A stretch of 64,000 bases of DNA from JAIVJM01 sp963816985. GTDB taxonomy: Bacteria; Acidobacteriota; Blastocatellia; Pyrinomonadales; Pyrinomonadaceae. Positions 50,960 through 59,501 of the stretch are shown in pieces (position 1 is the stretch's first letter; each line of letters opens with the position of its first letter). A model generated the notes under the pieces. It saw only the letters and a program-made list of their open reading frames with translations, was not told where the DNA came from and did not search any database. Both the position numbers and the translations under genes were made by a program. The stretch is taken from contig CAWFMF010000004.1 of assembly GCA_963816985.1 (NCBI GenBank), forward strand, positions 2,790,001 through 2,854,000, in the 5' to 3' direction.

Positions 50960-52144
50960 TCAGACGCGCTCGACCAGTAGGGCGATGCCGAGCCCGCCGC
51001 TTACGCAGAGAGTGGCGAGGCCGCGCCGTGCTCCGCGCTTGTGCATCTCGTGCAGGAGCGTCGTCGTGATGCGGACGCCGGTGCAGCCGATGGGGTGGCC
51101 GAGGGCGATGCTGCCGCCGTTGACGTTGAGTCGCTCGGCGTCGAACTTCAATTCGCGGTCGCACGCGATGACCTGCGCGGCGAAGGCTTCGTTCAGCTCG
51201 ACGAGGTCAATCTCTTCCATCTTCAGCTTCTGTCGTTCGAGCAGCCGGCGCACCGCCGGGACGGGGCCGATGCCCATCACCTCCGGCGCGACGCCCGCGA
51301 ACTCGTAATCAACTATCCGCGCCTGCGGCTCGACGCCCGACTCCTTCAAAGCATCTTCGCCGAGGACGACGACCGCCGCCGCGCCGTCCGTGATGCCGGA
51401 CGAGTTCCCGGCAGTGACCGTGCCTTCCTTGTCGAAGACCGGCGAGAGCTTGCGCAAATGTTCGAGCCGCGTGTCGGCTCGCGGGTGCTCGTCGCGCGCG
51501 AAGACGGAGGGCTCGCCTTTGCGGCCTTTTAATTCGACGGACACCATCTCCGCGTCGAAGCGCCCGCCGTCAATCGCGGCGGCGGCCCTCTGCTGCGAGC
51601 GCAGCGCGTACTCGTCCTGCTCATCACGCGAGATTTCGTACTGCCGCGCGAGGTTCTCGGCGGTCGCGCCCATGAGGAGCCCCGAAAGCGGGTCGAGGAA
51701 GCCGTCGCGGTACATCCCGTCAACCAGCTCGGCGTTGCCCATGCGCGCGCCCCAACGCGCGCCCTCGGCGAAGTAAGGGACGCGCGACATGCTCTCGACG
51801 CCGCCCGCGAGCACGGCCCGCGCGCGGCCCAGCATGATCTCCTGCGCCGCGAGGATGATGGCCTTCAGCCCCGACCCGCACGCCTGATTGATGGTCGAGG
51901 CCGGGACGGTTTCGGGCACGCCCGCGCGGTAAGCGATCTGCCGCCCGACGTTCGGCCCCCCGCCCGCCTGCCGCGCGCAGCCCCACACGACTTCCTGCAC
52001 GCCTTCCGTCCCGACGCCCGCGCGTTTGAGACTCTCGGCGGCGGCGACTGTGCCGAGTTCAGCCGGAGTGAGCCCCGCCAGCGCGCCGCCGAAGCGACCG
52101 ATGGGCGTCCGCACCGAGCCCGCCAGGTAAATGCTCTTCATCAA
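50960..52144 (-). CDS. Acetyl-CoA C-acyltransferase (thiolase)
   Basis: A 394-residue thiolase that joins or splits acyl-CoA units. The start MKSIYLAGSVRTPIGRFGGA is typical. The nucleophile Cys lies in STINQACGSGLKAIILAAQE (about residue 90), the His in GGSIALGHPIGCTGVRITTT (about 350), and the second Cys in GLATLCVSGGLGIALLVERV (about 380). The internal VAGGVESMSRVPYF-like segment (LAGGVESMSRVPYFAEGA) is also diagnostic. Whether it serves fatty-acid oxidation or acetoacetyl-CoA synthesis cannot be told; no hydroxyacyl-CoA dehydrogenase gene is adjacent. The 135-base gap above it is a divergent promoter region shared with the gene at 52280. Confidence 0.93.
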   Translation of the reverse strand: MMKSIYLAGSVRTPIGRFGGALAGLTPAELGTVAAAESLKRAGVGTEGVQEVVWGCARQAGGGPNVGRQIAYRAGVPETVPASTINQACGSGLKAIILAAQEIMLGRARAVLAGGVESMSRVPYFAEGARWGARMGNAELVDGMYRDGFLDPLSGLLMGATAENLARQYEISRDEQDEYALRSQQRAAAAIDGGRFDAEMVSVELKGRKGEPSVFARDEHPRADTRLEHLRKLSPVFDKEGTVTAGNSSGITDGAAAVVVLGEDALKESGVEPQARIVDYEFAGVAPEVMGIGPVPAVRRLLERQKLKMEEIDLVELNEAFAAQVIACDRELKFDAERLNVNGGSIALGHPIGCTGVRITTTLLHEMHKRGARRGLATLCVSGGLGIALLVERV

Positions 52145-52279
52145 AGATTCCCTACCTCAAAGTTGTCGCTGATTGTTCACTCACACGAGTAGTTTTGATG
52201 TTAGCATACGCGGATTCCGACGGGCGAATTCGGCCACCCTCCCGAACCGTTCCGGCCCGAACCCTCCGCCGCAACGACG

Positions 52280-53843
52280 ATGAAGTTAAAACTGAATCGC
52301 CTCCGCACGGGCGCGGCGGTCGAAGCCGCGCGACTCGTACTCGGCGAGCTGCTCGCGGCGCGCGCCGTGTGGTTTCTGCGCGAAGGCGAAAACGCCTTCG
52401 CCCGCGTCGAGCTGCGGCGCGGAGAGTGGGAGCTATCTGCCTCGCGCGGCTCGCTCCTTCTATCGTTCTGGGGCGAGGCGGGCGCGCGCACGTGGCGCGT
52501 CGAGTCGTGGGCGCTGGAGGGCGAAAAGATTCTGCTCGAAGCGACGCGGCGCGCGGGGGCCGAGCGGTCTCGGCTCGAACTCGTCGCGCGCGCCTCGGTC
52601 GCGGAAGCAAAGCAGAGTGTCGCTGATGCGCGCCGCGCGGCCTGCTCGCGTCTGTCGTCGCTCGCCTGTGCCGAACGCCACGGCTCGAAGGTTGAGGAGT
52701 CGAGATTGAGCGCGGGCGCGCGTCGCGGCGAGCCGGGTCGCTACGCGCGCATCCTGCTGAGGGACGGGCGCGCGCTCGTCGCCGTGACGGGGCCGGTGGT
52801 CTCGCTCGGCGCGGAAGAGGCGGACGCGCTTCTCGCTTCGGCGTTGCTGTGGTTCGTCCGCTTCGGTGAAGGTCAGGCGTCGAAGCGACCGCGCGAGTTG
52901 TGGCTCGTCGTGCCGCCGAAGCTCAACGCGCCCATCGCCGAAAGACTCACGCTCCTGCGCGGAGACCTCCGGGCCTTGATTCGACTCTATGAAGTTGACG
53001 AAGGTCAGTGTCACTTAACTCAAGTGCAGGCGCTGCGAGCCGGACGAGTCGGCTTCCTCGCACGCCCCGCGTCTCTCGCGACCTTTGAAGGCGGAGGAGG
53101 GAAGCGAACTCGCACGCCGCGTCGTCGCGCTCGCGCCATCGGCTCTGGACGTGGTGCGCTCCCGGCGCGGCGAGACGATTCGTTTTCACGGCCTTGCGTT
53201 CGCGCGCGTGCGCCGCCTGATGGGCGTCGAGCGGCTCTGGTTCGGGGCGGGGCGGGGACAGGGAAGGCGTCTGCTCGGCGAAGACAACTGGCCGGAGCTT
53301 TTGAAACTTCTCGAAGAACTCGAAGAGCACCGGCGGCCTGACGCACGCGACCGACGGCACGCCTTGTATGCGGCTGCGCCGGAGGCCTGGCTCGAATCGC
53401 TCCTCCGCCGTGACATCACGCGGCTCGACCCCGGCCTGCGCCTCGCGCCGCTCCACGCGCAGTTCCGCGCCTCGCGCGACGCGACGACGACGAGCGCATC
53501 CAGACCCGTAGACCTCTTGGCGCTGCGCCGCGACGGGCGGCTCGTCGTCGTCGAACTGAAAGTTTCCGAAGACGCCGCGCTCCCCTTGCAGGGCGCGGAC
53601 TACTGGCGGCGCATCGCCGCGCACCAACGCGCGGGCCACATCCGCACGGCCCGCCTCTTCGGCGACGCCCTTATCTCCGACGACCCGCCGCTCGTCTATC
53701 TCGTCGCCCCGCTGCTGCGCTTCCACCGCTCCTTCCACACGCTCGCCCGCTGCCTCTCGCCCGAAATCGAAATCTACCGCTTCGACCTCAACGAAGACTG
53801 GCGCGCAGGCATCCGCGTCGCGCGCCGCGCGCGGGTCAACTGA
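52280..53843 (+). CDS. PD-(D/E)XK nuclease-like protein, uncharacterised; apparent frameshift
   Basis: Reconstructed length about 520 residues. The N-terminal ~270 residues are Arg/Ala/Glu-rich with beta-type segments (YARILLRDGRALVAVTGPVV, RELWLVVPPKLNAPIAERLT) and no known family. The C-terminal part includes RRLLGEDNWPELLKLLEELE and a nuclease-like core: RPVDLLALRRDGRLVVVELK, giving the D-x(n)-E-L-K pattern of NucS/RecB-like PD-(D/E)XK enzymes, followed by ALPLQGADYWRRIAAHQRAG. The frame breaks at 53099-53101, where one G too many in GGAGGAGGG separates ATFEGGGG from SELARRVVALAPSALDVV. Removing it gives one protein. Many Arg codons and high GC fit the host. Biological role unknown; DNA repair or an RNA/DNA-binding role is possible. 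Confidence 0.72.
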
Positions 53844-53872
53844 CCGGCTGACGCAATCTGGAGGCGTGAGTG

Positions 53873-56575
53873 TCAGGGTTCGTACCGGCGTATGACGGTC
53901 TGCAACTCTTCGAGGTAGGTGCGGTCGAGTTCGGTGAGGGCGTTCCGGGCTTGCAGGGTGAGGAAGATGTCCACGGCGCGCTGGTGATTCTCTTTCGCGG
54001 CGCGGAGGCGCGAGCGGCGCTCGTCGCCGTCCGCCGTCTTCGCGGAGTCGCGGAGCGCGTCGCCGATGTAGGTGTGGACGGCGGCGAGTTTGCGGAATGG
54101 CAAAATATTTTTCGGGTCGGCCCGCAAGTCGTCCTCGTAGAGCACGACGGCCTTCCGGTAACCCGCCAGCGCGCCCTCGAAGTCGCGCTGCTGGTACTTC
54201 GCCAGCCCAAGGTACGTCGAGACCCTTGCGATGTCGTGCTTGTACGTCCGGTTCTTCGGCTGGACTCTCTCCAGTTCCTCGAACTCCGCCGCCGACTTCG
54301 CGAGATGAGGGGCGGCCACGCCGGGCTTCTCCATGTGGAGCGCGATGAGGCCGAGCATCGAGTAAGTCTTCGCAAGGTTCTGCCGCGCCTGCGTGTTGGC
54401 GGCGTCGGCGGCGACCGACTCTTCGGCGACCTTCAGCGCCTTGAGCAGGATGCCGAACGAGCGCGCCCCGTCGCTCTTCTGGTAAATCTGCGAGGCTTGC
54501 AGGTAGTTGGCGAGGAGGCTCTGCTTGAGGACGCTGTCGTGCGGGTTCCGGGCGGCGAGCGATTCGCTGAGGGCGATGGCCTTCGTCATCTCGGCGTCGG
54601 CCTCTTTCTCTTTGGTGTTCCAGAAGAGGATCGAGCCGCGGAGGGTGTAGCCCCTGCTGAGCAGCCTCCCCGCCTCGGCGTTCGCCGGCTCGTCTCGCGC
54701 TAACGCCTCAAGCGATGCGAGCGCTTTGAGGACGAGCGGGTCGGCTTCGGCGAGCTGTTCGTTGAAGAAGTGCGTGGTGGCGAGGTCGAGCAGCGCCTCG
54801 GCGGCGGCGACGCGCAGCTCGCTTGAGCCGGGCCGCTCGGCGTCGAGCCGTTCGTAAATCTCCAGCGCCCGCGCCGAGTCGGCGAGCGAGCCGCTCACGT
54901 CGCTCGTCCACCAGCGGGCGTAGGCGAGCGCGGCGAGGACGGAGGCGAGGCGGCGTCGCTGCTCGAAGTCTGCGGGGCTCTTTTCGAGGAGCCGCCGGCG
55001 CACGTCGCGCGCCTTCTCGTAGCTCGCAATCGCGCCGGAGAAGTCGCCGAGGTTCGCGCGTCGCGGCGCTCCCTGCAAGTCGCCGACCTTCTCGTAGGCC
55101 GCCGCCAACTCGCTTTGCAGTTGCGGGTCGTCGCCCGACTCGCGCGCCAGCGAGTCGAGGTATTCGAGCGCGCGCGTGACGAGCGCTTCGCGCGCCTCGG
55201 TCGAGCCTTCGAGCCTCTCTATCTTCGGGGCGATCTCGAAGAGGAAGGCGTTCGAGAGGCGGCGCACATCGGCGAAGCGGCGCTCGGCGCGGTCGCGCTC
55301 CGAGCGCGCCACGCCCGCCTGCCAGAGCGCGGCGGCGAGACCGGCGACGAGCGAGAGCGCGACGAGCAGCGACGCCCCGACCGCCACCTTGTTGCGCCGG
55401 ACGAACTTTCGAGCGCGGTAGGCGAAAGAGTCCTTCTGCGCCCGCACGGGCAGGCCGTCCAGGTATCTCTGCACGTCCTCGGCCAGTTGCGCGGCGGAGC
55501 TGTAGCGGCGCGCGGGGTCTTCGTGCCGCGCCATCGCGATGATGTTCTCAAGCTCCGCGCCCGCCGTCTCCCGCCGCGTCGTCCGAGCCCTCTCGCCTTT
55601 GTCGCCGCTCCGACGGTCTCCGTTCACCGGCACGGTTCCGAGGTTCGACTCGGTCGTCCCTGCTCCCGAAGCCTTCGACAGCCAACGGCCCGGAGCGCGG
55701 CGCGCGTCGGTCGAAGAAGAAGGCGCGCCGTTGAGTAAGTCGCCGAGCAGGACGCCGAGCGAGTACACGTCCGAGGCGGTCGTAATCTGCCCGCCGCTCA
55801 CCTGTTCGGGGCTCGCGTAGTCGGGCGTGAAGGCCCGCAGCTCCGTGCGCGTGTCGTCGCCCGCGTGCTCCGGGGCGAGCAGCTTGGCGATGCCGAAGTC
55901 CAAGAGCTTCGGCGTGCCGTCCGGGGTGACGAGGATGTTCGACGGCTTGATGTCGCGGTGGACGACGAGGCGCTGGTGCGCGTAGGAGACGCCTTGACAG
56001 ACTCCGAGGAAGAGGCGCAGGCGCTCCCCGTTCGAGAGCGTGTGCGCGTCGCAGTAGTCGTCTATGCGCGAGCCCTCGACGTACTCCATCGCGAGGTAAG
56101 GCTCGCCGCCCGCCGAGACGCCGCCGTCGAGGAGCCGCGCGATGTTCGGGTGGTTCAAGGAGGCGAGTATCTGCCGCTCGCGGCGGAAGCGCCGTTCGAG
56201 CTCGCCGTCGGCGAAGCCGCGCCGCACGACCTTGAGCGCGGCCTCCTGCCGGAACTCGCCGTCCGCGCGCTCGGCCAGAAAGACCGCGCCCATCCCGCCG
56301 CGCCCTATCTCGCGGACGATGCGGTAGTGGCCGACCGTCTGCCCGGCGCGTTCGTCCTCGCCCCCCGCGAAGAAGTCCGCCGAGAAGGCGAGCGCCGGGG
56401 CTTCGAGGAAGCCGTCCGCCTGCTCCTCGCAGGCGAGCAGGGATTCGACCTCGCGCCGCACCTCCGCCTCGCCCGCGCCCAGACGGTCGTCAAGGAACCC
56501 GCGCCGCTCCGACGGCTCAAGCTCCAGCGCCGCGTGCAGCAGCTCTTCGATTTTGTGCCACTCTTCGGCTCGCAT
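53873..56575 (-). CDS. Serine/threonine protein kinase with TPR-like C-terminal half
   Basis: About 900 residues. After a ~70-residue helical head the PKN-type kinase domain spans about residues 75-370: YRIVREIGRGGMGAVFLAER (glycine loop), AALKVVRRGF (Lys), VHRDIKPSNILVTPDGTPKL (HRD), LLDFGIAKLLAPEH (DFG), and TPDYASPEQVSGGQITTASD. A membrane helix follows (VAVGASLLVALSLVAGLAAALW, about 405-428). The outer half is a helical repeat region of TPR kind (LEYLDSLARESGDDPQLQSE, LAAAYEKVGDLQGAPRRANL, YLGLAKYQQRDFEGALAGYR). Such kinases are abundant in Acidobacteriota, encoded after a PF07638-type ECF sigma factor; that gene is upstream here, but a RAYT transposase lies between. Confidence 0.93.
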   Translation of the reverse strand: MRAEEWHKIEELLHAALELEPSERRGFLDDRLGAGEAEVRREVESLLACEEQADGFLEAPALAFSADFFAGGEDERAGQTVGHYRIVREIGRGGMGAVFLAERADGEFRQEAALKVVRRGFADGELERRFRRERQILASLNHPNIARLLDGGVSAGGEPYLAMEYVEGSRIDDYCDAHTLSNGERLRLFLGVCQGVSYAHQRLVVHRDIKPSNILVTPDGTPKLLDFGIAKLLAPEHAGDDTRTELRAFTPDYASPEQVSGGQITTASDVYSLGVLLGDLLNGAPSSSTDARRAPGRWLSKASGAGTTESNLGTVPVNGDRRSGDKGERARTTRRETAGAELENIIAMARHEDPARRYSSAAQLAEDVQRYLDGLPVRAQKDSFAYRARKFVRRNKVAVGASLLVALSLVAGLAAALWQAGVARSERDRAERRFADVRRLSNAFLFEIAPKIERLEGSTEAREALVTRALEYLDSLARESGDDPQLQSELAAAYEKVGDLQGAPRRANLGDFSGAIASYEKARDVRRRLLEKSPADFEQRRRLASVLAALAYARWWTSDVSGSLADSARALEIYERLDAERPGSSELRVAAAEALLDLATTHFFNEQLAEADPLVLKALASLEALARDEPANAEAGRLLSRGYTLRGSILFWNTKEKEADAEMTKAIALSESLAARNPHDSVLKQSLLANYLQASQIYQKSDGARSFGILLKALKVAEESVAADAANTQARQNLAKTYSMLGLIALHMEKPGVAAPHLAKSAAEFEELERVQPKNRTYKHDIARVSTYLGLAKYQQRDFEGALAGYRKAVVLYEDDLRADPKNILPFRKLAAVHTYIGDALRDSAKTADGDERRSRLRAAKENHQRAVDIFLTLQARNALTELDRTYLEELQTVIRRYEP

Positions 56576-56652
56576 CGCTAAGGACAAACGCGTGTCGCGG
56601 GTCGGAAAACTGACAGGCCGAATTTCAGGTCTGCTGTTGTGAGAGACAAGAT

Positions 56653-56740
56653 GTCAGAACCGCCTGCGGTAGCGGGCGGGTCACGCGCGTTAAACCCTCG
56701 CCCTCAAAGACACCCGCCCGCCGCACGCAAGAGGTTCTGG
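56653..56740. repeat. Inverted REP pair flanking the transposase gene (downstream side)
   Basis: Left unit GTCAGAACCGCCTGCGGTAG (56653-56672) followed by CGGGCGGGTC; right unit 56709-56740 is its imperfect reverse complement (GACACCCGCCCGCCGCACGC, then AAGAGGTTCTGG). The pair folds into a hairpin with a ~25-base loop and ends 4 bases from the transposase stop codon. The first 28 bases align to the hairpin arm at 39491 with only a few differences. Confidence 0.85.
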
Positions 56741-56744
56741 CGCG

Positions 56745-57254
56745 TCAATCAAACTTCGGCAACTCATCACCCTGACCGCTGATGACATAATCAACAGCAC
56801 GTTCAATGCTGCGTTCGTTCCACAGATATCTTTTGCTGCCTTTCCGCACCCAGGGACTGTGTCCCCGATCCCAACAGCCGTTCTCCCGCATCAGTCTCGT
56901 GGAGTTTGATTTAAAAGCGCTCAGCGCAAGCGCGGGGTTGGCCTCACCAATTGAAACGACCGCGTGAACGTGATTCGTCCGCACGTTAATCGCCCTCAAA
57001 AGCCAATCGTGGATATCACACGTTTCTCGGATAGCCCTTTCAACCGATTCACGCCGCGCCGTGTTCAAAGTCACGGGGTCACCTTTGAGCGTGGTCGTGT
57101 TGTGCTGATGCCACCTCCGGTTCGGCGAGATGTGCGGCGCTTGATAGCGATTATGAAAACGATCAACCGAGCCGCGCTCATCGCCGTGTAGCCAGCTGCC
57201 ATAACAACGAAAGGTGATGAGATAAGCCAGCGGAATGTCAGTGTCGTTCCACAT
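56745..57254 (-). CDS. REP-associated tyrosine transposase (RAYT, IS200-like Y1 HUH enzyme)
   Basis: About 169 residues from ATG 57254 (MWNDTDIPLAYLITFRCYGS), the usual family beginning. The HUH metal motif is NVRTNHVHAVVSIG (H-V-H) near residue 93. YGSWLHGDERGSVDR and the later RENGCWDRGHSPWVRKGSKR, then YLWNERSIERAVDYVISGQG, are RAYT signatures; the catalytic Tyr is probably in this C-terminal helix. These enzymes bind and cut REP hairpins and spread them as BIMEs. REPs flank the gene on both sides. GC content is clearly lower than in the neighbours. The gene separates an ECF sigma gene from its kinase. Confidence 0.88.
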   Translation of the reverse strand: MWNDTDIPLAYLITFRCYGSWLHGDERGSVDRFHNRYQAPHISPNRRWHQHNTTTLKGDPVTLNTARRESVERAIRETCDIHDWLLRAINVRTNHVHAVVSIGEANPALALSAFKSNSTRLMRENGCWDRGHSPWVRKGSKRYLWNERSIERAVDYVISGQGDELPKFD

Positions 57255-57301
57255 AACAACACAAAACGGTGCGCCCACAGTGGCTGGCGAGCGATAGCGT
57301 T

Positions 57302-57335
57302 GAGCAACCCCCCCGCTACCGCGGGGGGTTCTGAC
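57302..57335. repeat. REP unit flanking the transposase gene (upstream side), overlapping the sigma gene end
   Basis: On the minus strand it reads GTCAGAACCCCCCGCGGTAG followed by CGGGGGGGTTGCTC, a near-perfect hairpin. It has the same GTCAGAACC head and GCGGTAGCGGG core as the unit at 56653. The TAG inside it is the stop codon of the sigma gene, whose last residues SQNPPR are REP-encoded. Confidence 0.85.
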
Positions 57336-57894
57336 TGAGTTCGCGGTAGAGCAGGAGCCGCGCCGTCTTCCAGTCGCGCAGCACGGTGCGCGTCGTGACG
57401 CCGAGGACTTCGGCGATCTCTTTATCGCTGAGCCCGCCGAAGAAGCGCAGCTCGACGACCTTGCACTTGCGCTCGTCGAATTCGGCGAGCCTCTCCAGGG
57501 CTTCGTCGAGGGCGACGAGCCCGGCGGCGCGCTCTTCGATGGGGAGCTGCACGTCGTCTATCGAGAGGCGGATGGCCGCGCCGCCGCGCTTCTCGGTCGA
57601 GTGGGCGCGCGCGTGGTCAATGAGCACGCGCCGCATCATGCTCGCCGCGATGCCGTAGAAGTGCGCGCGGTTCTGCCAGTTGACCCGCGTCTGGTCAACG
57701 AGGCGGAGATAAGCCTCGTGGACGAGCGCCGTCGGCTGAAGGGTGTGGCCGCCGCGCTCTCTGGTAAGGAAGATGCGGGCCAGCCGCCGCAGCTCGTCGT
57801 AGACGAACGGCATCAGACGCTCCGGGGCTTCCCGGTCGCCGCCGCTCCAATCGTGAAGAATCCGCGTGACTTCGTGTTGCAGCTCGACGCTCAT
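57316..57894 (-). CDS. ECF-family RNA polymerase sigma factor (PF07638-like)
   Basis: A 192-residue sigma factor from ATG 57894, with GGAGGGG 10 bases upstream. Region 2 reads LMPFVYDELRRLARIFLTRE, GGHTLQPTALVHEAYLRLVD, NWQNRAHFYGIAASMMRRVL, typical of the Planctomycetes/Acidobacteriota ECF type. Region 4 reads LERLAEFDERKCKVVELRFF, GGLSDKEIAEVLGVTTRTVL and RDWKTARLLLYREL. The final residues are encoded by a REP element. In this group the sigma factor and a downstream Ser/Thr kinase form a signalling pair, and phosphorylation is thought to control the sigma factor. Here the kinase gene is displaced ~740 bases by the transposase module. Confidence 0.93.
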   Translation of the reverse strand: MSVELQHEVTRILHDWSGGDREAPERLMPFVYDELRRLARIFLTRERGGHTLQPTALVHEAYLRLVDQTRVNWQNRAHFYGIAASMMRRVLIDHARAHSTEKRGGAAIRLSIDDVQLPIEERAAGLVALDEALERLAEFDERKCKVVELRFFGGLSDKEIAEVLGVTTRTVLRDWKTARLLLYRELSQNPPR

Positions 57895-57978
57895 CAAGGG
57901 CTCACCCCTCCGAAGTGCGCGGCGGATTCTATGCGCGGAAACTCAACGCGTCCACAAAAATTTTCGCCCGCCGTCGTT

Positions 57979-58467
57979 TCAACGAATCGCCGAGGCGAGC
58001 GTCCGTCCGTTGACGAAGACACGGACTCTCCGCACGTTCGGAAACTGCTTGGCCGTCTCTTCTATCTGCTCCTCGATGCGCGGCTGGTCGCAGACGCCCG
58101 CCACCTGCGGCCCCGCGCCCGCGATGTTGATGGTGGCGACACCGCCGCGGTTGAGCGTCACGCTCCGCACGCGCAGGTTCCGGCCCCGCCAGAAGTTCTT
58201 GAGGCGCGCGTCGTATTCGTGCGGGATGATGAGCAGTTCCTGAATGGCCGCCCGCAGAGGCGTGAGGCGCGCGCTGACCCTCCGCGACACGGCGACGAGG
58301 CTGTCGCCGCAGCCTATCTTCCGCCCCGTCCTCCCGTCGTCGTCGAGCGCCACGAGATAAACCTTGACCTCGCGCATCGCCGGGGCTCTTCTCCGCTGCG
58401 CCGGGGCTTCGGTCGCGGACACGGCGCAGACGACGAGCAGTGAAAGCATGATGACGGCACGTTTCAT
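57979..58467 (-). CDS. Exported GerMN-domain protein
   Basis: A 162-residue protein from ATG 58467 with AAGGAAGA 9 bases upstream. A signal peptide (AVIMLSLLVVCAVSATEAPAQ) is followed by a single GerMN domain: EVKVYLVALDDDGRTGRKIG, CGDSLVAVSRRVSARLTPLR, AAIQELLIIP, ATINIAGAGPQVAGVCDQPR, EEQIEETAKQFPNVRRVRVF, VNGRTL. The GerMN domain was named from spore-germination proteins, but in non-spore-formers it occurs in cell-envelope proteins of unknown role. No Cys lipobox is seen. It is divergent from the gene at 58643; the 175-base gap holds both promoters. Confidence 0.87.
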   Translation of the reverse strand: MKRAVIMLSLLVVCAVSATEAPAQRRRAPAMREVKVYLVALDDDGRTGRKIGCGDSLVAVSRRVSARLTPLRAAIQELLIIPHEYDARLKNFWRGRNLRVRSVTLNRGGVATINIAGAGPQVAGVCDQPRIEEQIEETAKQFPNVRRVRVFVNGRTLASAIR

Positions 58468-58642
58468 AGTTTCAGTCTTCCTTTTTTGAACGGACTCGAT
58501 TAAAGCAGCTTCGGCAGTATACATTGCGGCGAGACGCGGCGGTGGATGGAAAAGAGATTCGCGCCGGGGGAGGGATGAGGATATAGTGGAGCCTTCATCC
58601 TGTCGAATCCGAGGAGTCGCCCGGAGATAAGTAAGGAGCGGA

Positions 58643-59101
58643 GTGCGCCAGACGAAGAAGACGGTGACGGTTTTCATCATCCTCCCGCTGCTGCTGTTGG
58701 TGGCGGCGCAGGCGGGTGCGAATCAAAAGGCGGGCAGGAAGATGAGCAAGCATTCGGACACGTCGCGGCGCGTGAAGGCGGGCAACTGGGGCGGCCAGCA
58801 CGTCCGCCTGCACGTGCGCGCCGACGGCGCGAGCGTCGAGTACGACTGCGCGCGCGGCACGATAGACGGGACGCCTGAGCTGGACGCCGAGGGCCGCTTC
58901 GACTGGAAGGGCACGCACCTGCGGGAAGGCCCCGGCCCGATTCGCGTCGGCAAGTCGCCGCGCGCGCGCCCGGCGCGCTATACGGGTCAGGTCAAAGGCG
59001 ACGAGATGTCGCTCACCCTCACCTTGACCGACACCTCGCAGGAGGTCGGAACCTACAAGCTCACGCGCGGGAGCGAAGGTTTCATCCGCAAGTGCCGCTG
59101 A
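58643..59101 (+). CDS. Small secreted protein of unknown function
   Basis: A 152-residue protein beginning at GTG 58643 just after AAGGAGCGGA. A signal peptide (TVTVFIILPLLLLVAAQAGA) precedes a single beta-rich domain: SRRVKAGNWGGQHVRLHVRA, DGASVEYDCARGTIDGTPEL, DAEGRFDWKGTHLREGPGPI, RYTGQVKGDEMSLTLTLTDT, EVGTYKLTRGSEGFIRKCR. Two Cys may form a disulfide. Comparable short proteins occur widely in Acidobacteriota; they look like small calycin or lipocalin-type folds, which is an impression only. Confidence 0.78.
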   Translation: MRQTKKTVTVFIILPLLLLVAAQAGANQKAGRKMSKHSDTSRRVKAGNWGGQHVRLHVRADGASVEYDCARGTIDGTPELDAEGRFDWKGTHLREGPGPIRVGKSPRARPARYTGQVKGDEMSLTLTLTDTSQEVGTYKLTRGSEGFIRKCR

Positions 59102-59501
59102 AGATTGCCTCCATCCATACACCGACATCTGCCCCGCGTGTCCTTTTCGCCAATGTTTCGCCGAAATAGTTGACTTTCAAGCGCCTCGCGGCTACGCTCC
59201 CGTCTATCAAGGTCTCCAAGGGTGATTCAGAGTCGAAGGGCTGAATCCGCCTCCCGCACACTGCTTTCGCAGAGGCGCATTCCAAAGACGGCGAACCGGG
59301 GCTGCGCCTTCCTCGTCTCCAATACAAGCCATAACTAACCTGACGAACCAACGGGCAATCGTCTGTTCAATTTAAATTACTACCGGGCAGTAGTATCTCA
59401 GTCAGGCCCGGTCTTCCACTACGTCTCTCAGAGTTCCGTGGTCTTCCGGCCCGCACGACGACCCGCTCCCTGAACTGCACTTGAAAGGAAAGAGTTCCGT
59501 C
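59102..59501 (+). promoter_or_regulatory. Leader of the lamin-tail protein gene with candidate promoter and small dyads
   Basis: No gene fits. TTGACT (59170-59175) and TACGCT (59193-59198) are 17 bases apart, a fair promoter candidate. Further down lie a perfect 10-bp palindrome AATTTAAATT (59369-59378) and the hairpin TACTAC-CGGGCA-GTAGTA (59378-59395), which could be a regulator site or a second promoter region. The ribosome site is AAAGGAAAG before ATG 59502. Confidence 0.4.
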
